NCBI GenBank assembly: GCA_032622095.1
Contig: CP136067.1
Coordinates: 120,311,030 to 120,375,029 of the forward strand
DNA from: Siphonodentalium dalli
Taxonomy: Eukaryota; Mollusca; Scaphopoda; Gadilida; Siphonodentaliidae
DNA: 64,000 bases
Direction of reading: 5' to 3'
The position numbers were made by a program, and so were the translations under genes. Shown here piece after piece: positions 50,998-61,484 of the stretch; the first letter of the stretch is position 1; every line of letters starts with the position of its first letter. A model generated the notes under the pieces. The model saw nothing but the letters and a program-made list of their open reading frames with translations. It was not told where the DNA came from and made no database searches.

Positions 50998-53900
50998 TAA
51001 CTCCGTTATTTCCAATATACGGGTTTTAATTTTTTTCTTCAGTTTTGTGATCTGCTTCTCTCCAAGATTTCTATTATAAATTTCATCTGATTTGGAAAAC
51101 AAATTTGGTTTTTCAGTATTATGATCAACGTGTATGGTAGATGTTTATATACCGAGTTTCATATGATTCGGAGACGAAATAAATTTTGGTACCTCGGACC
51201 ACCCCTCCCCTGACCCACAACACTGAACCGACACTTGCAAAATTTGGCACATCGCGTGCTCTCTTCAGACCGCACGCACTGGGATATCAGATGACATCCT
51301 TAGTTCTACATTTTCGGAGGAGATGTGTACACAAGCATATGGGCCCAAATTTGCATTGTTTGAAGGTCCGCAACTCTGTCATTTTTCAATGGATTTTGGT
51401 AATTCTTTCAGTTTCTAGATCGGTTGGCGGTATAGATGTTATATTCCAAGTTTCATCTGATTCGGAAAAGAATAAAAAATTGGTACCCGGACCGCCCCTC
51501 CCCTGGCCCACAACACTGAACCGACACTGGCAAAATTTGGCACATCGCGTGCCCTCTTCAGACCGCGCGCACTGGGATATCAGATTACATCCAAAGTTCG
51601 ACATCTTCGGAGGAGATGTGTACACAAGCACATGGACCCAAATTGCAAACTTTGAGGGCCCTTAACTCTTACATTTCTTCTCGGATTTCAAAAATCTTTC
51701 CGATATGGGTTTGTTTTCGTTCAGGGAATCTACATACTTAAATATATGAATGTCAATAAAAAGCATTTTTTGCGAAAATTTTGCCCCCATCCCAGTGTAA
51801 AAATATATGTTCAACCTTGTCAAAATTTCTTTCTCGGACTAAGCTGACAAAGTTCAACACGAGTACAAAAACAAATGCAGTTATCTGAAATGATACCGGA
51901 GGACAACAGAGTACAATCAAATAAAGGTTTGCCAACTATGGGCGGTAACTCTTCGGGGAAAGCGCGGACACAAGTTTTTATGCCCGTTGTCAGTAGTGCA
52001 TATCGAGATGTGCATATGGTCTAATTTTCGATGCTCTGCTTCTTATAATTTCCGAGATAATAAAATGACATTTTTTCAAATAAAGGGAGATAACTCCTCG
52101 GTGAAAGCGCGGACAAAATTGTTATGGGCCATAGGCATAGAACTTATGTACCCCAACCTACTTACCAAGTTTTAGTGTGCTACTCCCTGTACTTTTCGAG
52201 TAAAAGTGTCCAGTATAATAATAATAATAATACTGAAAAATAATCGCAAAAGGGCCATAACTCCACCAAGAAACATTGGGCGGAAATCCGGATACCATTA
52301 TATTTAGTAGACCTTCGATGCCTATATTCGCTAGAGATTTCGCATTCCTACTGTAATCAGTTTCTGAGTATTTCGAAATAAACGGAAAACGAACTCAGTA
52401 GAAAAACAATATACTTCCTTGTTACACCATGGAAGTATAATAATAGGGAAAATCATGATCTGAAAGAATCGCATTTTTGGGACGGAAATACGAAGTATGT
52501 TGATTATATGTTGTTCTTATAATGTGAGTGTTTATCTTATGTGTTTGTAAGTGACCCCACCCCTACCTCGAAATTGGGTAACGGGATTGGTAAATTATCA
52601 AACCCGGCCCAAAATGCGAAGTTTTATTTGAGGGCCCGTAACTCAGTTATTTTTCAATGGATTTTAAAATTGTTTTCAGTAATGTGATCAGCTCCTCACA
52701 TAGATTGTTTGTTATAAACTTTGTCTGATTCGGAGACGGATAACATTTTGGTTATTGAAAAGAATATGGGTCCAGATTCAAATTTTGAGGCCCCAAATCT
52801 CGGCCATTTTTTAACGGATTTACGATCTGTTTTCAGTTTTGTGATCACCGTGTATGGTAGATGTCATATTCCAAGTTTCATCTGATTCGGAAAAGAATAA
52901 AAAAAATGGTACCCCGGACCGCCCATCTCCTGACCCACAACACTGAACCGACACTGGCAAAATTTGGCACACCGCGTGCTCTCTTCAGACCGCACGCACT
53001 GGGATATCAAATGACATCCTAAGTTCGACATCTTCGGAGGAGATATGTTCACAAGCACATGGGCCCAAATTTGCATAGTTTGAAGGCCCGCAACTCCGCC
53101 ATTTTTCAATGGATTTTCGAAATTCTTTCAGTTTCTAGATTGATTGGCGGTGTAGATGTTATATTCCAAGTTTCATCTGATTCGGAGAAGAATACAAAAT
53201 TGGTACCCCGGATCGCCCCTCCCCTGACACACAACACTGAACCGACACAGGCAAAATTTGGCACACCGCGTGCTCTCTTCAGACCGTCCGCACTGGGATA
53301 TCAGATGACATCCTAAGTTCGACATCTTCGGAGGAGATGTGTTCACAAGCACATGGGCCCAAATTGCAAATTTTGAGGGCAGGTAACTCTTGCATTTCTT
53401 CTCGGATTTCAAAAATCCTTTCCGGTACGGGTTCATTTTCGTTCAGGGAATCCACATACTTAAATAGATGAATGTCAATCAAAACTTGTTTTTTCGAAAA
53501 TTTTGCCCCCACCCCAGCGTCAAAATATATGTCCGACCCTGTCCAATTTGCTTTCTCAAACTAAACTGACAACGTTCAAAACGACTGTGAAATCCAAATT
53601 CAGTTATCTGGAATGATACGAGAGTACAGCCTAGTAAATCAAATAGAGGTTTGCCTATTTATGGGCGGTAACTCCGCAGGGAAAGCGCGGACACAAGTTT
53701 TGATGCCCGTGGGCAGTAGGGCATATTGAGGTGTGCATACGGTCCAATTTTCGATACTCTGGTCCTTATAATTTCCGAGATAGTAAAGTGACATTTTTTC
53801 ATATAAAGGGAGATAACTCAGCTGGGTAAACGCGGACAATATTCGTTGTATGCCGATAGGTTAGAACTCATTGACCCCAACATATGTACAAACTTTCAGT

Positions 53901-54178
53901 TCGATACTCCCCATACTTTCAGGTATTAGGGCGTTGCAAAAGTGTCGAGTATAATAACAAATAATAATGAAAAATAATCGTAAAAGGGCCATAACTCCGT
54001 CAAAAAACATTGCGCCGAATTCCGGATACCATTTATATTTAGTAGACCTCCGATGCCTACATTCGCTAGAGATTTCGCGTTCCTACTGCAATTAGTTTCT
54101 GAGTATTTCCAAATAAACGGAAAACGACCCCAGTAGAAAAACAATATACTTCCTTGGTTACACCATGGAAGTATAATA
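50998..54178 (+). mobile_element. Diverged dimeric relic of the 1729-bp satellite element
   Basis: This is the same family and strand as the array but clearly diverged, with substitutions and indels. The first copy (50998-52439) is 5'-truncated and shortened. The second (about 52440-54178) is full length, about 1739 bp. The junction has the family hairpin (52410-52439, one G missing), and the final copy ends with the intact hairpin (54145-54175), where homology stops within a few bases, the same place as in the array. The internal 294-bp sub-repeats are present in both copies. Open frames of up to 159 codons (51186-51665) are by-products of the repeat, running in phrases duplicated in other frames. 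It appears to be an older insertion of the element as a head-to-tail dimer. Confidence 0.9.
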
Positions 54179-54181
54179 ACG

Positions 54182-54363
54182 ATGTGCAACACGATATAGA
54201 CCATGCTGCCATGATGCTGGAATACTGGTACATGTAAGTTCATATCCCCAAGCCGTTGATGGTTTCGACAGACGAGTAAACTTTGATCGAATCCGCTTGT
54301 ATAGTACCGTAGCTTATACACAAAATATCCAGATCCAGAAACAGGATAGCAAGTAAATAAGTC
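54182..54363 (-). CDS. Candidate orphan exon, unrecognised protein
   Basis: On the minus strand a textbook 3' splice signal (TTATTCTCTGTTTCTTTCAG) ends at 54364. The sequence after it is open in phase 0 for the full stretch and reads DLFTCYPVSGSGYFVYKLRY in its first 20 residues, with later RNHQRLGDMN. Composition looks coding and it is single-copy sequence, in contrast to the satellite relic that begins at 54178. I see no convincing donor before the relic, so the exon may be truncated by that insertion, or may end the gene. The larger 189-codon frame (53926-54495) continues into the satellite and should not be taken as a protein. Family unknown; a chance open frame remains possible. Confidence 0.3.
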
Positions 54364-54758
54364 CTGAAAGAAACAGAGAATAACGTTAGCCCAATGCATT
54401 TTCTGTGTGCAGCTTGACATTGTCACACACTGTACACATCTTGATATATAAGAACCAGACCAATCCGGGAAATTCCTAGATGCATTTGCATGCACGAGAG
54501 TACTTTAATTATTTGACCGGTTGCCAATAATATATATAAAATATGTATGCATATGGTACTTTAATTAATTGAACGGTTCCCGATAGTATATATAGGTACC
54601 ATACCTTTGCACGTGGTACGTAATCGTTACATATACAGGTCTCGAGGAATTCGTGAGTTGGAAGGACTTGAGCACGTGCTGGCGACACCGACGCCGGTAG
54701 GCGGAGGTGTTATGCGCGCGCGATGTTTTTCTCAACTCATGAATATCTCTGAGAACAG
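54364..54758. other. Spacer with a 56-bp direct duplication
   Basis: TACTTTAATTATTTGACCGG at 54501 and TACTTTAATTAATTGAACGG at 54557 begin two related copies offset by 56 bp. Each runs on to an AATATATATA or AGTATATATA phrase. The rest, including a GC-richer patch near 54660-54725, shows no gene. Confidence 0.55.
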
Positions 54759-54926
54759 CAGGTAATACCCAATACCCAGGATCGTCTCAATCAAACAATT
54801 GGTCACGGATTCTCAAAACTCGCTATAAGCCTACGTACTGCTCACTCTCGTCGGTGTCAACTTCTAGCAAAACTGTCAATCAGTTCATTAATAAAATTGC
54901 ACAGATCCCACAAGAGCCAGCGCATG
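54759..54926 (+). CDS. Candidate internal exon, unrecognised protein
   Basis: The plus strand is open from an AG acceptor (CTGAGAACAG ending 54758, after a TTTTTCTCAACTC tract) to a consensus donor, ATG|GTAAGT, at 54926/54927. The 168-bp stretch reads without stops in one phase, with segments such as NNWSRILKTRYKPTY and NQFINKIAQIPQEPAH. Upstream in the same phase a stop precedes the acceptor, as expected for an internal exon. No domain is recognised. The donor is excellent; the acceptor is moderate. It faces away from the minus-strand candidate at 54182-54363, so they are not one gene. Transcript data would decide. Confidence 0.3.
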
Positions 54927-55184
54927 GTAAGTTTCTGCTCATTGGAAATTTTCACCAGCAAATATGAGACCGAACATATTAGTAAATTCGCAAGATATCG
55001 AGTAATTATTTTAGCATGTTTTGAATTGTTGTCAGCCGTATCATCAACGATAAAGAGTGTTTGTGTTTCAATGCCCATTTACTAGTACGATGAATATTAA
55101 ACAACGGTTTGAAAACTTGCTTTATAAAAAATCTCAGGATTTGGTGACAAATCGGAATGGATATGAAGAACGGGGTTTGAGAAC
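54927..55184. other. Spacer, no feature seen
   Basis: This would be intron sequence if the preceding exon is real. The overlapping frames at 54857-55085 on both strands lack support. Confidence 0.4.
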
Positions 55185-57788
55185 GGGGGGGGGGGGGTAA
55201 TATGTCAGGGACTTTGACAGAAGCCTTCCTTTTTTGAGGGGTTTAATTGCAACCACCCGTGAACCAATCTGTTTTCCCAACTTGACCAAGTTTCATCTGG
55301 TCTCCCATTCGATGCTGAGTTTGAAATCCAACACACTACCATTTAATAGCTATAATATAGTCTTTGTAAAAAATTATATAATGTACTCTAAATATTACAT
55401 ATCTGTTGGGAACCGAAACTATCCAGACGATCTCAGAAAGATTTTGCCTGAAATTCAACTTATGATATTGAAAATTCCAAATCTTGAAATAGCTCACCGC
55501 ATAATAATGACCAAAACGATACTCATTAGAAATTTGGAAATGTAAACTATCGAAATGATCTCAAACAGATTTTGCCTGAGGTGTTCAACTTATAAAGTTA
55601 TTGAAAATTTAAAATGTTGAAATTATCTGGGGGGGGGGGGTAATACCTCGACCTCTATCGCCACATCCATGTTCACCTTGATTATTTGTTCTAACCCACA
55701 ACCTCCTAGAGTGGGCAATCTTACTGTCAGGTCAGGACAATACGGGTAAGGTTGTCCCGCCCCATTAACTTTGACCAAAATGTTCAACAGTTAGGCATTT
55801 CATGACTGGCACGACATTAATTTAAGTTATTGAAAATTCCAAAATGTTGAAAAGTGAAAAGTTTGACAAAAATTGGGGAGGGGTGGTAACACCTCAATGT
55901 TCAAACCCCTGTCGCCACATCCATTTTTGCACACATTACCATATTTATTCCAACCCACATTGTCACAGATATTAAATTCTTACTGTCAGGGGCGTGAGGA
56001 CAACGGGGGTGGGGGCTTGACAACAGCATGTTGATAGCAGACCGCCTTTCTGCCAAACTGCTCTAAATGTAGGCCTACTGGTTAGAACAACAAACTATTT
56101 CAGTTGGTAGCTTGGTGAGCCCCAAGCCAAGTAATTAATTGATATGAATACCTCAGACAAAATATGGGATGGGTAATATTTGTTTATTGGTAAAAAATGC
56201 CCCATATGTATCGCCAAAATTATTAAAATTTTCCAAAAGTTGTGCATGTCGCCACCCCCTGCATGCCGTCACGTCCCACATATATCCCCAAAAAGTTAAA
56301 TTACCCGCCCAATAATATCTAATCATGTCTATTATTGGGGGGGGGGGGGTGTTCACATTTATGTTTTAGGGACACGCGGCATTTAATAGAGTGACAACGT
56401 CCATTATGTAGTCATTGGTCGTTTGTGGGGGATGCATCAATGCACAAATTGACCCCAACCAAATACTTACATCCTAATATTACTCAACGTTACGACTTTT
56501 GGTCCACACTACAGCTGAAATAATTATTGTGACATAGTGTGACAACGTAATAACTTCCTTCCAACAGCTCCAGTCATGTGAACATTGACACAACGTATCA
56601 ATATGACGTGATTCTTTGACGTAAACAATGTAAAATGATACGCACGTAATGTAAAGTTTGTAAAATGAAATTATTTTTTTGCAACTATGGGTGTATGCTA
56701 ATTGCTGGGCAGCGGATCGCGTTTCAAACCCCTGTGACGTGAGTCATTGTAGTTGAAAATTTCATGTCTGACACATCATTACTTGGTAACTTTAAGTACG
56801 TGTTTTCATTGTCTGATTTTCCAACAATCAGTAGGAATATTTTTGTTTACACCTCCGGTATCATATTTTTAAAACTTTTAGACTTTAGTAAAAATTGTTG
56901 TCTGACATGAACACCATTTTGGAAATGTTCCAGTCTTATTCAGTTTGGAAATTGCCAACAGTTGAAAAGCCTGGGTGCCGGTTGGAAAGTTTCAATGCAA
57001 GGCGGGGGGGGGTGCAAATTGAAACTCGCGAAGGAGTTTGGTGTCTGGTTCAAGAGGAAATTCAACGTTGACACACCATAACAAAGACCATGTAGCCACG
57101 TCACTGATTCGGAGACCATAAATAGGTACATGTACATATTTCAGAAACTAAAAACTTCCCCGGGAATCATACTCGAAAGAGCAGATAGACCCTTTCACAC
57201 CTCAATATAAGCCCCCCTCCGATTAAGTATGTACTGCATGGTAATCACACAAGAATGGCCTGGTTGACAGAATATTGATACATTGGCGCCATATGCTCTG
57301 GTAAGTACTTTCCATTGTCATTTTCCAGCTGTTTTAAATGTTTCGCAGAGAAGTGAAACGAACGCTCTTTATTTATAACATATATCAGGAATATATAGAC
57401 TAACACGGAACGCTCCGTGTAAATATCTGATTTTTGGTTGGGACCCAAACATCGTGTTCAAACTTGTATTTGTTATGACTTCAATGCATCTTTTTGTGAC
57501 ATGTATTTATCGATCTATTTCGACACGGGAAACAATTCACAAGAGAATATTATTAGGTGTATTTTGGAGCGCAAACCGACAAGTGGATTTAAGGTACCGG
57601 TTGGAAAATACCGAATTAAGGGGAGGTTGTTCGAACTCCATGCATAAAGGTGGTGCAATCGTAAATTCCTATTCTGGTAATACACCCCCCCCCCCCCAAC
57701 AGCTATAATCATAATAGCCTATTATAGGGTATACAACTGAGAGTGGAACGGTATCCACTGTCGTAGGCTGAACTTAATTATCCATGGA
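55185..57788. repeat. District of diverged G-run repeats and hAT-like fragments
   Basis: Homopolymer runs mark related repeats: G13 at 55185-55197, G12 at 55629-55640, G13 at 56337-56349, G9 at 57004-57012 and C13 at 57685-57697. Several G runs are followed by GTAATA or GTAACAC. About 55659-55750 and 55913-56000 are tandem-like copies 254 bp apart: CGCCACATCCAT, CCAACCCACA-type and CTTACTGTCAGG phrases. About 55422-55490 and 55549-55610 are copies of CAGA(A)TTTTGCCTGA...TTGAAAATT. The CAGGG and CCCCTGTCGCCACATCC ends resemble the complete element at 57797-58349, so much of this may be decayed copies of that family. No gene is supported. Confidence 0.65.
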
Positions 57789-57796
57789 AATCCATG

Positions 57797-58349
57797 ACAG
57801 GGACGTGGCTAGATGGGTTTCAGCGTTGGGGAGGGGTGCATCCACCTTGGAATTTTCAACTGCACCCCCTTTGGGGTTTGATTTCCCCCAAAAGTTACTG
57901 GCCCCTCACAGCCTGGATGTTAGCATTATTCTAAATGGATCAGTAGTATTGTTGCCACAACCAAAAGAGGCACGGAATACACTGAGAACATTTTGAGATC
58001 CGAATCTGAAAATAGCAAACTCCTAACATCTAGACTGGCCTCAAGAATTCCAATTGTTGTAAATTTCCAACCTGAGGTCGTAAAATTTCCAACTGATGCC
58101 ATTTCAGTCAATTTTTTTTACCAAAAGTAGGACAATGTGCAAATGATGTTCCATAAACAATTAATAATTGTTGGAAAATCAAACTACGAGAACAATCTCA
58201 ACCTATAATATTGTTGGTGTGACCGTGCGAAAGTTCCAATTAATGTTGTGTCATGTATGAAATATCCAACTGTTGACAATTTTGACCAAAGTTGTGGTGT
58301 GGTGGGAGATGCGAGACACACGTGCAACACCCCTGCCGCCATGTCCCTA
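57797..58349. mobile_element. hAT-like MITE with 8-bp target duplication
   Basis: The left end CAGGGACGTGGC (57798) and right end GCCATGTCCCT (58338-58348) are inverted, matching at 10 of 11 positions after the first C. The direct repeat AATCCATG lies immediately outside (57789-57796 and 58350-58357). An 8-bp duplication with a CAGGG end is the hallmark of the hAT superfamily. The body is non-coding: frames of 60-70 codons are unsupported, and it contains CCAACTGTTG-type phrases seen in the neighbouring repeats. It has no transposase, so it is non-autonomous. The exact boundary may be off by one base because the terminal right base reads A. Confidence 0.7.
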
Positions 58350-58357
58350 AATCCATG

Positions 58358-58859
58358 TATTATCACACATGGATCGTGAAATTTAGATAGTAATTAGAAT
58401 GACGTTTTCTTCCTCATACAGTCGGATGCCATCACACGAAACTGACATAAATTTATTTGTTATCGTTTCTGACAATTGAAGGGTTAAACTTCAAATTCAA
58501 ACTTTAAGTTGGTTGTGGAGGAAATGAATCCGACGACGCACGCTTATCGTTGAAATTCCAAGTTATTCGGCATGATATTCTCAACTAAAGTACTTACCGG
58601 TACTTCTTCGGGTCCCTATAGCTGGTGATGGTGTTCCGTGGTGCATTATCCAAATAATAATCCATTAAACCGAGAAGCTCACTCAGAACACAAATGCAAG
58701 TTCAGTCAATAAACCAAAGCGTTATTTGAAAATGAAACACGCGACCAGTTAAGAATGACGTTAAAATGACGCTACGACGTAATCGACCGATTTCTCCACA
58801 CTATCCAACGTCGACATCTAACGCACCTACTAACCTCACATATCGCCTAGTGCGTTACG
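58358..58859. other. Spacer before the second CAACGT array
   Basis: No gene. The last part (58740-58860) is already rich in ACG/CGT words. It includes an 8-bp inverted repeat, TAACGCAC (58819-58826) with GTGCGTTA (58850-58857), which may belong to the repeat element that follows. Confidence 0.5.
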
Positions 58860-59250
58860 TTTTCAACGTCGGGCCAACGTTAAACCAGCGGTAAAACCAA
58901 CGTTGCCCCAACGTTGGTTGTCCAACGTCGGGCCAACGTAGCCATGTTTGAAACGTGCAAAATCTGACGCATGTCGACGTTGCCCCATCGTTGTACCAAC
59001 CACAAAATCCGACGTTGCGCCAACGTAATTATTCCAACAAGTCGACGTTGTGCCATCGTCGTACCAACCGCAAAAGCCGACGTTGGGCCAACGTAATTAT
59101 TCCAACGCAAGTCGACGTTGGGCCATCGTCGTACCAACCACAAAAGCTGACGTTGGGCCAACGTAATTATTCCAACGCAAGTCGACGTCGGGCCATCGTC
59201 GTACCAACCACAAAAGCCGACGTTGGCCCAACGTACGTGTGCTATCTGGG
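58860..59250. mobile_element. Second CAACGT tandem element, 70-bp units
   Basis: The core unit, GACGTTGGGCCAACGTAATT followed by ATTCCAACGCAAGTCGACGT and CCATCGTCGTACCAACCACA, repeats at about 59011, 59079, 59149 and 59219, spacing 68-70 bp. More degenerate CAACGT copies precede them. It closes with GTGTGCTATCTGGG (59237-59250), the exact inverted version of the start of the element at 44483. The left end is not identifiable. Like its relative it is CpG-rich. The 119- and 135-codon frames through it on opposite strands are repeat artefacts. Confidence 0.75.
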
Positions 59251-59994
59251 CTCTACTATTTGTATTTACAGGTATAAAATTGTCCATTGTGTTGACCCCT
59301 GGTGTCGTTCATAGTATATAATACAGAGAAAAATGTATAGCGTAACATGTAATAACACTGATAAACATCGGCTGGGAGAATAATTATAGAATATAAAATG
59401 TAGCTTATGCGTCAAGTGTAAAATATGTCAGGTTCTAATAGGTTCTATTCGACACATAAAACCATCGACGGTATGTGTTCGATATCCGAAAATAATTAGA
59501 TTGTACCCAAGTAAAAGTTCCAATGATTGAATCTTATAAAATAGTGGTGCGCGTAACTATAGTCATTACTTGCATTTATCTAGAGGTGCCTTCTTATGTT
59601 CATGTTGCCATGGAGATGCGCCGTAATGATATTATCAAGGTTTGAATCCTACGAAGATAAAACAATAGAATTTTACGATTCGATGTACTGATAGTATGAG
59701 GTTCAGATGACTTACTGGCCGCACCGGTCGCTCGCTAAAAATAATAATGAATTAACTACATAATTTGGAACGAGGTATAAGATACAGTAATGCCCTAATT
59801 TTAATTGACTCCTTAACCACAGCATAATTATGGGTAACTTTTCAGGATTTAGTCGGAAATATGGCTTGTTGCCATTCATCGGAAAGCTCTGTGAGTTTGG
59901 ACACAAATTGGCATCAGCTTGTTTGAAAAATAGTATAGCATATGCTCGTAGCTGCTAAAATACCATGTAATATATAATTATCTTAGTTTATTAC
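59251..59994. other. Spacer, no feature seen
   Basis: AT-rich sequence; no coding frame, tandem structure or terminal repeat stands out. Confidence 0.5.
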
Positions 59995-60760
59995 CTTTTT
60001 CCTCGTTTCTGGTCGCGTTTGCGATCGCCTCGGCCATTTTGAATGCGTAGTACTCATCAACTCGAAACCACGTGATTCCACACCGTGTGTACTGCTGATC
60101 ACAGGCACAACATGTCAGATGATTGATGTAAGTCGTCTTATTGAGTAGAAGAGCTAGATTCCGAAGTTGAACTGAGCGATTTGGGTACTGTCTAAGAAGT
60201 GTCAATATCGACCAGAGAGTTATATGATCTTCAGCATATACGCCATCACCAGGGGAGCACGATTTTAAAGGCTGCTTTCCAGCTAAGGCGAAGTAGGTTT
60301 TTCGCAGTTAACTTTTTGGCTCGGTTGGATTCATTTTGATACTTGTTGTGTGGAATTCCGAGATTAATGCACGAAGACGTTTCCGATATTGGTCGTTCTC
60401 CCAAGAACCACATTCTGTCGTGATTTTCATCTTGACGGTTCGCCTCATTGAAACCGGCGACCACACTTTTTGTTTCGAAGAATTTAAAGCACCATAGTCG
60501 CCTGTATTAAAACATATGTCTAGAAGACTGTCCATCCCAGATTTTGATAATTCGAGAAAAGCAATGTCATCTGCTGCTGTTGGGGCGACGCAAGGTACAG
60601 ATCCAATTGAAAAACCACATTTCGAGGAATTAAATTCAGTAAGTCATTTATGTACACTAGGTAGAACAATGGGAACACACTTCGCCCTGCCTTGTTCCTT
60701 GTTTAACTCAGAGTGTATATTCGAGAGATCCTTGTTATACAACAGTCAGAGTTCATGTTA
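59995..60760 (-). pseudogene. Non-LTR (LINE) reverse transcriptase relic, frameshifted
   Basis: On the minus strand, pieces of a LINE reverse transcriptase follow one another in the expected order but in different frames. Near 60681-60701 is QGTRQGE, then a VYIND segment, the block leading into the palm. Near 60565-60573 is the catalytic motif as ADD, preceded by GFSIGSVPC and APTA. Next come LGERPI and TSSCINLGIP, and last a C-terminal part with LLRQYPNRSVQLR, ending near 59995. Spacing between the QG block and ADD, about 35 residues, suits the family. At least three frameshifts and an in-frame stop (about 60304) make it dead. The 5' half (endonuclease) and 3' tail are absent, so it is a truncated old insertion. 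The clade is not assignable by eye. Plus-strand frames over it (60516-60761) are shadows. Confidence 0.78.
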
Positions 60761-60817
60761 GTCACGATACGTAGTATCCTTCCACAGCAGCCTATATATA
60801 CACTGCAAATAATGTGG

Positions 60818-61050
60818 GGAACCAAATAAGCTTAGTTGGTTCTTCAAACTGTCACGGTGGCGGAACCAAGAGAGGTGGTTCTTCACAGTCGAAGAACCAC
60901 TTGGTTCTTTACCAATTTATTGAAGAACCAAACAAAGAACCAATTGGTTCTTGGTTGACGAAGAACCAAATAAGAAATATTTTTTGATATCATTGAAGAA
61001 CCAAACGAAGAACCAAAATTGTTACCAAGAACCAAAATCTTGGTTCTACA
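60818..61050. repeat. GAAGAACCA / TGGTTCTTC palindrome-rich element, copy 1
   Basis: About 14 GAACCA or TGGTTC words occur in 230 bp in both orientations, including a perfect 18-bp palindrome AAGAACCAATTGGTTCTT (60935-60952). This is well above what composition predicts. A related cluster lies at 62571-62805. It is likely a MITE or a satellite-like element; terminal repeats are not clear. No coding potential. Confidence 0.75.
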
Positions 61051-61352
61051 ACTGTGTTACAATTACAGCCAATGGGGTGAAATATCGATTGCAAAAGTTA
61101 CGAAACAGATAACAGAAGTATAAGTATGTCAGTTAATATATAATAAATATGATCAAATTCCTCACATAATTTACTTCTTTTTGGTATAAATTAAATTGTT
61201 ATAAAAAATATATCAAGAAATTTATTTGAAAAAAAAAGCATACAAAATGTACCTACAATCACTGCTTTATTTTTTGGTTCTTTGTAATTGAAAAACAAGA
61301 TGTACGTCTGAAGAACTAACAATTGGAAAAACGGAATTTTTATAACTAAACT
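61051..61352. other. AT-rich spacer
   Basis: AT-rich, with one further TTTGGTTCTTTG near 61273. No gene is seen. Confidence 0.45.
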
Positions 61353-61484
61353 TCAATCATCGTCGTCGTAGTCATCATCATCTTCATCATCATCATCATC
61401 ATCGTCATCAACATTGTCATCATCAGCAGCATCATCATCGCTGCCGTCGTGGTCAACACCATCGCTGTCGTTGTAGTCATACAT
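61353..61484 (-). repeat. CAT/CGT trinucleotide repeat; encodes an Asp-rich frame on the minus strand
   Basis: Imperfect CAT/CGT triplets on the plus strand read, in one minus-strand frame, as a 43-codon stretch beginning MYDYND and ending YDDDD with a TGA stop (61353-61355). It is 27 of 43 Asp, with Glu, Gly, Ser, His and Ala interruptions. The interruptions and the mixture of GAT and GAC codons make it look less like a fresh microsatellite. Even so, no splice signal or conserved flank supports a real acidic protein tail. The default reading is a degenerate microsatellite. Confidence 0.6.

Noticed and set aside
51186-51665. 159-codon plus-strand frame
   Set aside because: It runs through the duplicated non-coding satellite module of the relic. 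The two halves read the same DNA phrase in different frames, which a real protein repeat would not do.
53926-54495. 189-codon minus-strand frame as one gene
   Set aside because: About 40% of it lies inside the satellite relic and its start lies upstream of a strong splice acceptor; only 54182-54363 is kept as a candidate exon.
44483-59250. A single 14.8-kb transposon bounded by CCCAGATAGCACAC inverted ends
   Set aside because: The two arrays have different units, the left array has a probable damaged partner end near 45170, and there is no matching target duplication. Two separate elements are simpler.
58880-59314. 119- and 135-codon frames on opposite strands
   Set aside because: Both are translations of the 70-bp CAACGT repeat.
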